DNA of 10,608 bases. Source: Acidobacteriota bacterium. GTDB taxonomy: Bacteria > Acidobacteriota > Blastocatellia > RBC074. How positions within the stretch are numbered: the first letter of the stretch is position 1; the number at the start of each line of letters is the position of its first letter. The notes under the pieces were generated by a model. It made no database searches. It was not told the origin of the DNA and saw nothing but the letters and a program-made list of their open reading frames with translations. Shown in pieces: positions 1-5,866 of the stretch. Position numbers and translations under genes: made by a program. The stretch lies in the NCBI GenBank assembly GCA_013140935.1, contig JABFSD010000169.1, forward strand, positions 1 to 10,608, in the 5' to 3' direction.

Positions 1-10
1 AGCGCGCGGC

Positions 11-757
11 TTAGCGACCGCCCGACACGTCCATGATCGTGCCGGTCACATACGAGGCTTCTTCAGAAAGCAGCCACAAGATGGCTTGCGCGACTTCGAG
101 CGCCTGGCCGCCGCGTTTCATAGGTACGGAGTCTTTGACTCGTTCAATGCGATTGGGTTCGCCGCCGCGCGCGTGAATGTCGGTGTAAATCACGCCCGGT
201 CTCACCGCATTGACGCGAATGCCTTCGGTCGCCACTTCTTTTGCTAAGCCCAACGTCATCGCATCAATCGCGCCTTTCGACGCAGCGTAATCAATATATT
301 CAAACGCGCCGCCCAACCGTGCCGCCGCTGAAGAAACATTGACGATGGCTCCGCCGCGCCCGCTATGTTTGAGCGACATACGTTGAACGGCTTCGCGCGC
401 ACAGACGAACGCGCCAGTGACGTTGGTCGCCAGCACGCGCTGCCAACGCGCGGCGTCCATGTCTTCAAGGCGGCTTTGCTTTTCGAGAATGCCCGCGTTG
501 TTGACCAGCGCATGCAACGCGCCGAGTTCACGATCAATCGTCTCGAACATCTTGACGACTTCGCTTTCGACGGCGATGTCGGTGGCGATGGCGAGCGCGC
601 GTCCGCCCGCTTGTTCGATGTGTTTGACGACTTGTTCAGCGGCGGCGCGATTGCTTTGGTAATTGACCGCGACAGTGTAACCGCGTTCGCCCGCCAGTTT
701 CGCGGTTGCTGCGCCGATGCCGCGACTGGCTCCGGTGATGAGAATGACTTTTTGCAT
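11..757 (-). CDS. ygfF: YgfF-like short-chain dehydrogenase/reductase (SDR)
   Basis: This is a 248-residue cytoplasmic NAD(P)-dependent oxidoreductase of the classical SDR family. The Rossmann nucleotide-binding motif TGASRGIG is at residues 8-15, D60 follows the third strand, NNAG is at 86-89, N112 is the active-site Asn, and the catalytic pair YxxxK is Y157/K161, with S142 or S143 as the catalytic Ser. Length is normal for the family. From memory, the stretches around TNVTG, EYIDYAASKGAID and GGEPNRIERVK resemble Escherichia coli YgfF and glucose-1-dehydrogenase-like SDRs more than FabG; no alignment was run. The physiological substrate cannot be read from sequence. The ATG at 757 has an AGGAG about 14 bases upstream, too far for a good Shine-Dalgarno site, but no better start is visible. 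It is transcribed divergently from the vWA gene and looks monocistronic. Confidence 0.93.
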   Translation of the reverse strand: MQKVILITGASRGIGAATAKLAGERGYTVAVNYQSNRAAAEQVVKHIEQAGGRALAIATDIAVESEVVKMFETIDRELGALHALVNNAGILEKQSRLEDMDAARWQRVLATNVTGAFVCAREAVQRMSLKHSGRGGAIVNVSSAAARLGGAFEYIDYAASKGAIDAMTLGLAKEVATEGIRVNAVRPGVIYTDIHARGGEPNRIERVKDSVPMKRGGQALEVAQAILWLLSEEASYVTGTIMDVSGGR

Positions 758-959
758 GGATGAAAGAGACGCTCCTGAGACGTGATTGAATCGGCGCGTA
801 GAATGCGACAGCCGTTAGCTTGAGGTAAAGCCGCGCGCGAAAATTCGTCTGCAACTCAATTCGCTATACTGCGTTCAAGCAGCACGCCACGAGCAAGACA
901 GAGAACCATTCCGGCTATCTGCCATTTAGAAACCGTCCCTTTTCTCAGGAGTTTGCTGT

Positions 960-2150
960 ATGAAAAAAGTGTTGTTTACCAACCTGTTGATCGCGGGCGT
1001 GCTGTTGAGCGCGCTCTTTGTTACGTTCACCAAATCACGTGCCGTCACGCCGCCCGATTCATGGCCTGAGCTGGCGCCGTCGCCCACGCCCAACGTCATT
1101 AACACATCATCGAATCAGAAAACGCTCGAACTGGTTTTTGCAATTGATACGACCGGTTCGATGGGCGGCTTGATCGAAGGCGCGAAGCAGCGCGTCTGGG
1201 GCATCGTCAACGAAGTGATGCAATCGTCAGCTCGTCCGCGCGTGCGCGTAGGGCTGGTCGCCTATCGTGATCGCGGCGATCAATACGTCACACAAATCAC
1301 ACCGCTCACCGAAGACCTCGATGCGGTGTATTCGCGCCTGATGGACTTTCGCGCCGACGGCGGAGGCGATACGCCAGAGAACGTGCGCCGCGCGCTGGCC
1401 GACGCTGTGCATAAAGCGGGCTGGGCGCAACAATCAAACAACGTAGCGCAAATCCTCTTCCTCGTCGGCGACGCGCCGCCGCACGAAGATTATCAAGACG
1501 AACCCGATGCCGCGCGCACCGTGCAACAAGCCCGCCAGCGCGACATCGTGGTCAATACGATTCAATGCGGCAATCTCGCTGGTACGCGCCCCGTGTGGGA
1601 AACCATCGCGCAAACCGGACAAGGGCAATATTTTTCTATCGCGCAAGACGGCGGCGTGGCGGTCATCACTACACCGTATGACGACAAGCTCGGCGCGTTA
1701 AGCAATCAGATGGGCGGCACGTATATGACTTATGGCGCGGGTGAAGTGCAGGCCAGCAACCTGACGCGGCAAGCCGATTCCGAACTAAAGATTCTGGCGG
1801 GCGCGGCTTCGGCGGCCAAAGCCGACCGCGCGTTGAATAAAGCCGTCAACTCGCGCGCTTATGACGGCGACCTCTTGCAGGAAGTCGAAAACGGCAGGCT
1901 CAAACTGGAAGAAGTAAAAGAAGCGGAACTGCCGGCTGAACTAAAAACGCTGTCGGCAACTGATCGCAAAAAAGAAGTGGATAAACGTTTGGCCGAACGA
2001 CAAAAGCTGCGCGATGAGATTACGCAACTGTCGAAACAACGCGCTGAATACCTCGAAGTCGAACGCAAAAAACAAAAACAACCGACCGGCTTTGACGCCG
2101 CCGTCAGCGCCGCGTTGAAAGCACAATTGGCGAAGAAGGGAATTCGCTAA
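960..2150 (+). CDS. Exported von Willebrand factor type A domain protein with C-terminal coiled coil
   Basis: The product is 396 residues. A hydrophobic N-terminal segment (about 5-22, after KK) is a signal peptide or anchor, with possible cleavage after SRA (28). A proline-rich linker follows, then a vWA domain at about 56-240. Its metal-ion-dependent adhesion site (MIDAS) is visible: DTTGS at 63-67 (second position Thr instead of the classical Ser), T138 in GGGDTPEN, and D171 in VGDAPPH. Residues about 305-372 are rich in Glu, Lys, Arg and Gln and likely form a coiled coil. vWA domains bind protein ligands through a divalent metal, so a periplasmic or surface binding role is inferred; the ligand is unknown. 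The start is well supported: AGGAG at 947-951 lies 8 bases before the ATG. A hairpin follows the stop, so it is probably separate from the efflux operon. Confidence 0.9.
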   Translation: MKKVLFTNLLIAGVLLSALFVTFTKSRAVTPPDSWPELAPSPTPNVINTSSNQKTLELVFAIDTTGSMGGLIEGAKQRVWGIVNEVMQSSARPRVRVGLVAYRDRGDQYVTQITPLTEDLDAVYSRLMDFRADGGGDTPENVRRALADAVHKAGWAQQSNNVAQILFLVGDAPPHEDYQDEPDAARTVQQARQRDIVVNTIQCGNLAGTRPVWETIAQTGQGQYFSIAQDGGVAVITTPYDDKLGALSNQMGGTYMTYGAGEVQASNLTRQADSELKILAGAASAAKADRALNKAVNSRAYDGDLLQEVENGRLKLEEVKEAELPAELKTLSATDRKKEVDKRLAERQKLRDEITQLSKQRAEYLEVERKKQKQPTGFDAAVSAALKAQLAKKGIR

Positions 2151-2161
2151 CCGTCACACGC

Positions 2162-2190
2162 GAGGGCTTGATCGCAGCAGTCAGGCCCTC
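2162..2190 (+). terminator. Hairpin after the vWA gene, terminator-like but without a T-tract
   Basis: GAGGGCTTGA (2162-2171) and TCAGGCCCTC (2181-2190) pair over ten positions, nine Watson-Crick and one G-T wobble, around a 9-base loop. The stem begins 12 bases after the vWA stop codon. The following bases (ACCAAAATTC) contain no run of T, so it does not meet the usual definition of an intrinsic terminator. It may instead be a 3'-end-stabilising hairpin. Confidence 0.4.
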
Positions 2191-2215
2191 ACCAAAATTC
2201 ACTTCACGCATTGCT

Positions 2216-2269
2216 CTGAAGTTGACATTCAATTCCCCGATATTGCGCAGCTATTGCCTGAAGTTCAGG
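2216..2269 (+). promoter_or_regulatory. Two TGAA/TTCA dyads upstream of the efflux operon, candidate operator region
   Basis: The octamer CTGAAGTT occurs twice, at 2216-2223 and 2258-2265. Each copy is part of a TGAA...TTCA dyad: TGAA, 7 bases, TTCA at 2217-2231, and the perfect dyad CCTGAA-G-TTCAGG at 2257-2269. The second lies 22 bases before the channel gene and overlaps a weak promoter candidate (TTGCCT at 2254-2259, 16-base spacer, GATAAG at 2276-2281). ArsR/SmtB-family metal sensors bind operators with a TGAA-N6-TTCA core, but neither spacing here matches. No regulator gene lies in the window, so a regulatory role is inferred only from position and symmetry. Confidence 0.25.
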
Positions 2270-2291
2270 GCTGACGATAAGCTGCGAATCA

Positions 2292-3626
2292 ATGCATTGG
2301 TCTCAACCATTCACTCAATTCAAACAACCATTCGTTCTGCTTTTTGAACTGGCGATGGTGTTCGCGTGGTCAGTTTCGCTCACGCTTGCGCAAGCTGCGC
2401 CCAAACGCCTTTCGTTGATCGAAGCCATCGAACAAGCGCGTCGCCAATCGCCCTTGCTTGTCGCCGCGAAACAACGCGTAGCCATTGCCGAAGCCGAAAA
2501 GCTGGAAGCCAGCCTGCGACCGAATCCTTCGTTCAATGTGAGCGGCGAAAACTTTCCGCTCGATCCGCCCGAAGGCGGTTTTCAATTCACGCGGACGATT
2601 GATTGGTTTGCGACCTTTACGCATACGATTGAGACGGGCAACAAGCGCGCGTTGCGTACCGCCGTTGCTGAACGCAATCTCGCTTCGGCCAACATCGAAA
2701 TCGCCGCGCTCGAACGCCAGCTCGTTTATGAAGTCAAAGCCGCTTATCAAAAAGTCGCGTTCGAGCGATTGCGGATGGCGCTCTTGCAAGAGAACCTGAC
2801 GAACCTCGAACAACTCGTGCAACTCACTGCCGCGCGCGTCAAAGAGGGTTACGTGGCCGAAGGCGACCTCATCAAAACACGTTTGGAAGCCCAACGCTTC
2901 GGTTATCAGTTGCGCAATGCGGCAATTGAATACGACCAAGCCAAGATCAAGTTGCTGCGTGCGGTTGGAGCAGATTCGTTTGAGAGCGATGCGTTGAGTT
3001 TTGAACTCGCGGATGATCTGGAAGCGCAGCCCGTGAGCTATACCGCGACGACCTTGCAGGAAGCCGCATTGCGCCAGCCGCAAGTGATGCTCGCGCAATC
3101 GCACGTCGAGACCGCGCGCGCCGCGTTACAACTCGAACAAGCTCGCGTGCGTCCCGATTGGCAAGTCACGGCGGGTTACAAACGCAACGGCGTAGACAAC
3201 GCGCTTTACGGTGCGCTTTCGATTCCGCTGCCGCTCTTCAACAAGAATCAAGGCATGCTCGCGCGCGCCGAAGCCTCCATCGCCGTCGCCGAATCTGAGT
3301 TGCGTTACGCGCGCAGCCTCGTGCTGGCTGATCTCACGAGCGCACGCCGTACGCTCACCGCCCGCGAGCAGCAACTCGAAAGCATTCGCGCCAGCTTCCT
3401 GCAACAAGCCGACGAAGTCCGCAACGTCGCGCTCGCCGCTTACCGCGAAGGCGCGAGCGATTTGCTCGTGCTGCTCGACGCGCAACGTACGCGCTCTCAA
3501 TCACAGGAGCTTTATTTTCAGGCTTTATACGATTACCAACTCGCCGTGCATGAACTCGAACGCGCGGCGGGTATTGACCGATTGCCGGTGCGCCCGAATG
3601 CGATTCAAACGTCTACGGAAAAATAA
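2292..3626 (+). CDS. czcC: CzcC-type outer-membrane efflux channel (TolC/OEP family)
   Basis: This is the outer-membrane exit duct of a tripartite metal pump, 444 residues as expected for the family. Residues 1-36 form a signal peptide with probable cleavage after AQA (33-35). There is no lipobox Cys, unlike lipidated members of the family. Two outer-membrane-efflux repeats follow (about 40-225 and 255-428), mostly long amphipathic helices. The second contains the typical stretch PDWQVTAGYKRNG (288-300), then GALSIPLPLFNKNQG (307-321), and ends with the AVHELERAAG helix (418-427), all characteristic of CzcC relatives. The ATG at 2292 has no clear Shine-Dalgarno sequence; a later ATG (residue 22) would cut into the signal peptide. 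The fusion-protein gene begins 3 bases after the stop, which shows the two are co-transcribed and probably translationally coupled. Confidence 0.92.
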   Translation: MHWSQPFTQFKQPFVLLFELAMVFAWSVSLTLAQAAPKRLSLIEAIEQARRQSPLLVAAKQRVAIAEAEKLEASLRPNPSFNVSGENFPLDPPEGGFQFTRTIDWFATFTHTIETGNKRALRTAVAERNLASANIEIAALERQLVYEVKAAYQKVAFERLRMALLQENLTNLEQLVQLTAARVKEGYVAEGDLIKTRLEAQRFGYQLRNAAIEYDQAKIKLLRAVGADSFESDALSFELADDLEAQPVSYTATTLQEAALRQPQVMLAQSHVETARAALQLEQARVRPDWQVTAGYKRNGVDNALYGALSIPLPLFNKNQGMLARAEASIAVAESELRYARSLVLADLTSARRTLTAREQQLESIRASFLQQADEVRNVALAAYREGASDLLVLLDAQRTRSQSQELYFQALYDYQLAVHELERAAGIDRLPVRPNAIQTSTEK

Positions 3627-3629
3627 ACG

Positions 3630-4919
3630 ATGAATACTCGCTTGCAGACAAAAGCATTTCTCCCACGAAGCCACACGAAGAAGACACGAAGATTCTTGCT
3701 GCCTTCCTTCGTGTTCTCTTCGTGTGGCTTCGTGGGCGGACTATTGATTGGGTTAGCGTGCATTGGCTTGAGTGGCTGTGGCACGACGCGCAACGAAACT
3801 GCGACGGCGCAACCCGCTGCGCCTGCGGCAGCCGCTACGCCGAAGCTGGATGAAAACCGCGTCACGCTTTCGGCTGAAGCCATCAAACGCGGACAAATCG
3901 AATCTGCCGAAGTCGCTACACAATCCTTCGCGCAATCTATCGAAGCGCCCGGCAGGCTTGCCTTCAACGAAGACGCCGCCGCGCGCGTGGGTACGATTGT
4001 CAGCGGACGTGTGACAAAAATTTTCGCTACGGTGGGCGACACGGTGAGCAAAGGGCAATCGCTGGTTTACCTGCACAGCCACGAACTCGTAGACGCGCGA
4101 GCCGCCGCCGCGAAAGCCGCTGTGATCGTCGCCGACAAAGAACGCGCGCTGACTTTCGCCAAGTCTGAAGCCGAGCGCACCGAACGCTTGCTCGCCGCCA
4201 AAGCCATCGCGCAACGCGAAGTCGCGCAGGCACAAGCCAACATCAAAGCCGTCGAAGCCGAACTCGCGCACGCGCAAGCTGAGAAAGAACGCGCCGATGA
4301 ATTTCTCGAACACCTTTCGGTTCCGCACGACAGCCACGACGATATCGTTATCAGTTCGCCCATCAGCGGCACGGTCATCAAACGCGATGTATCAGTCGGC
4401 ACGGTCGTGACCGAAGCGAGCGACTTGATTCACATCGCCGATACGTCAACGCTCTGGGCAATCGCCGCCGTGCCCGAACCGCAAGCCGCCACCTTGCGCG
4501 TAGGCCAAAGCGTCGCGCTCAAGCTCGCGGCGTTTCCGAATGCGCGCTTTAGCGGACGCGTCGTTTATCTCGGCAACGAACTCGATCCGGCAACGCGTAC
4601 CGTGCAAGTGCGCTGCCTCGTACAAAACGTCGGACGACGGCTGCGTCCCGAAATGACCGCGACCATTGTGTTGAATGCGGGCGGCGCGCAATCCATCGTC
4701 GCCGTGCCGCGCGACGCCGTGCAGGAACTCGAAGGCGCGCAAGTTGTCTTTCTCACGCGCGATGGCGGCACGTTTGAGAAAGTCGCCGTCGAAACCGGAC
4801 GCGAACAAAACGGACAAATCGAAATCATCAGCGGCTTGTCATCGGGCCAGCGCGTCGTCACGCGCGGCGCGTTTTTCATCAAGACGGAATTTCAAAAAGC
4901 CGCATTGTCAGATGAATAG
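3630..4919 (+). CDS. czcB: CzcB/CusB-type periplasmic membrane-fusion lipoprotein of metal efflux RND system
   Basis: This 429-residue protein is the periplasmic adaptor joining pump and channel. After a basic N-terminus and hydrophobic stretch (38-47), LSGC (47-50) is a lipobox, so C50 is probably lipidated. An Ala/Pro-rich linker runs to about 75. The first lipoyl half is around 116-150 (VSGRVTKIFATVGDTVSKGQ), followed by an alpha-helical hairpin (about 155-228), the second lipoyl half (240-260, SSPISGTVIKRDVSVG), a beta-barrel (270-348) and a membrane-proximal domain (350-425). A short His/Asp cluster, HDSHDD at 233-238, lies between hairpin and lipoyl half; a metal-binding role is only a guess. 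Oddly, residues 11-36 are encoded by a long palindrome (separate entry), which makes the pre-lipobox region 49 residues, about twice the usual length. The only Shine-Dalgarno candidate is a weak GGAA at 3617-3620. The pump gene is not next, as expected, but two genes later. Confidence 0.92.
   Translation: MNTRLQTKAFLPRSHTKKTRRFLLPSFVFSSCGFVGGLLIGLACIGLSGCGTTRNETATAQPAAPAAAATPKLDENRVTLSAEAIKRGQIESAEVATQSFAQSIEAPGRLAFNEDAAARVGTIVSGRVTKIFATVGDTVSKGQSLVYLHSHELVDARAAAAKAAVIVADKERALTFAKSEAERTERLLAAKAIAQREVAQAQANIKAVEAELAHAQAEKERADEFLEHLSVPHDSHDDIVISSPISGTVIKRDVSVGTVVTEASDLIHIADTSTLWAIAAVPEPQAATLRVGQSVALKLAAFPNARFSGRVVYLGNELDPATRTVQVRCLVQNVGRRLRPEMTATIVLNAGGAQSIVAVPRDAVQELEGAQVVFLTRDGGTFEKVAVETGREQNGQIEIISGLSSGQRVVTRGAFFIKTEFQKAALSDE
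3662..3736. repeat. 75-bp near-perfect palindromic element inside the czcB signal-peptide region
   Basis: The 30-base arms 3662-3691 and 3707-3736 pair at 28 of 30 positions around a 15-base loop (3692-3706). The two mismatches are adjacent, an AG/GA swap. Each arm carries three copies of an ACGAAG core about 10-11 bases apart (CACGAAG at 3664, 3674 and 3685). CACGAAG-type inverted repeats are usually intergenic in environmental genomes, from memory. Here the element lies entirely within the reading frame and is a multiple of three (25 codons). Transcribed, it would form a very stable hairpin starting about 30 bases after the czcB start codon. No target-site duplication is evident at its ends. 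Confidence 0.92.
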
Positions 4920-4930
4920 CGAACCAAAAA

Positions 4931-4959
4931 TTGCTTCGCTTATGAACCGCCGATATACT
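4931..4959 (+). promoter_or_regulatory. Candidate sigma70-type promoter for the two-gene cassette
   Basis: TTGCTT (4931-4936) and TATACT (4954-4959) are separated by exactly 17 bases. The -10 matches the consensus at five of six positions; the -35 matches only in TTG. Transcription would begin near 4966 and leave a leader of about 44 bases before the ATG at 5010. It starts 12 bases after the czcB stop, so the cassette could be expressed separately from the upstream efflux genes. Confidence 0.5.
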
Positions 4960-4997
4960 CGAATTCAGGGAAGGTTGAGTTCAGCACCGTGAAAGAA

Positions 4998-5003
4998 AAG
5001 GAG
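4998..5003 (+). promoter_or_regulatory. Strong Shine-Dalgarno site that sets the cassette start at 5010
   Basis: AAGGAG lies 6 bases before the ATG at 5010, an ideal arrangement. An upstream in-frame GTG at 4989 would extend the protein by seven residues but has no ribosome binding site and would place AAGGAG inside the gene, so 5010 is preferred. Confidence 0.8.
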
Positions 5004-5009
5004 CTAAAG

Positions 5010-5438
5010 ATGAATCAAGCAGTACCGACATTAAGTGCTTCAACAGCGGCAAGAGGCGTAACAGTTAAGCCTTGTTCGTGGCGCACTGAAGCTCTCAACA
5101 AAATCGTTGAGCTCGCTGCACTGCCGGAAAACTGGGATGGTTACGGCAGTCGTCGCATTCAGTCTGCCGCTCAACACCAAACCACCAATCTCATCGAAAA
5201 GTTGAGTCAAACCGCTTTGCCTGCGCCGCAGATTTTTCCCGTACCGGGCGGCGGGCTTCAGTTGGAATGGCAAACCGAACAAAGCGGGGCCGAATTGGAA
5301 ATTCTGCCTGACGGCTCGATGCAGTATTTGATCGAAGATGCCTCGCATGAGATGCGTGAAGGCACAGCTTCAGAGCTTGAAGTAACGCGCCTCGTTCGTT
5401 GGCTCGAAGCACAGGAAACAAGTATCGCTACGTTTTGA
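5010..5438 (+). CDS. Uncharacterised conserved protein with NWDGYG motif (cassette gene 1)
   Basis: This 142-residue soluble protein has no signal peptide or membrane segment. A helical N-terminal part ends in LPENWDGYGSRRI (39-50), followed by a helix and then a beta-rich segment with VPGGGLQLEW (78-87) and ELEILPDGSMQYLIE (95-109), closing with a C-terminal helix (about 120-135). I recognise the combination of a WDGYG motif, a GG(L/I/V)QLEW strand and an E(L/V)EI..DG strand from many unnamed bacterial proteins, but I know no function or family name. It is followed after 6 bases by a second small gene, so the two are probably co-translated. The cassette sits between czcB and czcA, with its own promoter candidate. 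The size and two-gene layout resemble a toxin-antitoxin pair, but no recognised toxin or DNA-binding fold is visible, so that is only one option. Confidence 0.85.
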   Translation: MNQAVPTLSASTAARGVTVKPCSWRTEALNKIVELAALPENWDGYGSRRIQSAAQHQTTNLIEKLSQTALPAPQIFPVPGGGLQLEWQTEQSGAELEILPDGSMQYLIEDASHEMREGTASELEVTRLVRWLEAQETSIATF

Positions 5439-5444
5439 AATTGC

Positions 5445-5849
5445 ATGCCTCAGCGAATTGACGACCCTTCGATTGATAACGACGACTGGCTTTGGCGGCG
5501 CATCCGCAATCGCCCGCAATGGTACGCGCAAAATCCTGACGGCACTTATCGCCTCAGTTCAGTGGCTTTTCTTGACAGTTACACCAACGAAGTTTCGGTT
5601 GATCTGGCAAAACTGACGACGCAGGAATTTGCGTTGCGCTCTGATGCGGACGATGGACTGGCGCAAATCAACGCGGGCTTGCCGCGTTCCTTGCAACACG
5701 TCGTAACGGCTGACCCTGAGCCTGACAATCCTGCGCACGCCTTGATTTGTCCGCCATCAACGCTGTCGCAAGGTCAGCGCAAAAGCAGCGCGCGTCTGAT
5801 GGCACAAGCGGCAGAATGGTTAGTGTTGCCGCAATCTTTACGCAGTTGA
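5445..5849 (+). CDS. Uncharacterised conserved protein with LWRR and DPxPDNPAHA motifs (cassette gene 2)
   Basis: This 134-residue, probably cytoplasmic protein has no signal peptide. Visible landmarks are LWRRI (16-20), RLSSVAFLD (36-44), SVDLAKLT (51-58), DPEPDNPAHALI (90-101) and a closing AEWLVLP (123-129). Proteins with this order of motifs (R.SS.AF.D, then a DP.P.NPAHA box with an invariant-looking His) recur in environmental bacteria, from memory, without an assigned function. The conserved Arg, Asp, Asn and His could form an active site, but this is speculation. No Shine-Dalgarno sequence precedes the ATG. It starts 6 bases after the stop of cassette gene 1, so translation probably depends on re-initiation, which argues for fixed co-expression. 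The pump gene czcA starts 17 bases downstream. Confidence 0.82.
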   Translation: MPQRIDDPSIDNDDWLWRRIRNRPQWYAQNPDGTYRLSSVAFLDSYTNEVSVDLAKLTTQEFALRSDADDGLAQINAGLPRSLQHVVTADPEPDNPAHALICPPSTLSQGQRKSSARLMAQAAEWLVLPQSLRS

Positions 5850-5866
5850 TTTGAATAAGCCTTTTC

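Noticed and set aside
865..870. TATACT -10 candidate upstream of the vWA gene
   Set aside because: No -35 or extended -10 at a suitable distance; a hexamer alone is weak evidence. It remains possible, since the gene needs a promoter in 758-946.
2222..2227. Perfect TTGACA -35 hexamer upstream of czcC
   Set aside because: No acceptable -10 hexamer lies 16-18 bases downstream (position 2245-2250 reads GCGCAG), so it is probably chance.
2370..3104. Long open frame on the minus strand opposite the channel gene (244 codons)
   Set aside because: It is antisense to a clear czcC gene, has no recognisable domain, and similar long antisense frames occur opposite other genes here (3753-4337, 5921-6505, 7598-8311). 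They arise from codon bias.
4989..5009. GTG start for the NWDGYG protein
   Set aside because: The AAGGAG at 4998-5003 is ideally spaced for the ATG at 5010 and would be inside the gene if 4989 were the start.
5010..5849. Firm toxin-antitoxin assignment for the two-gene cassette
   Set aside because: Only size and spacing support it; neither protein shows a known toxin motif or a DNA-binding domain, so it is kept as a hypothesis.
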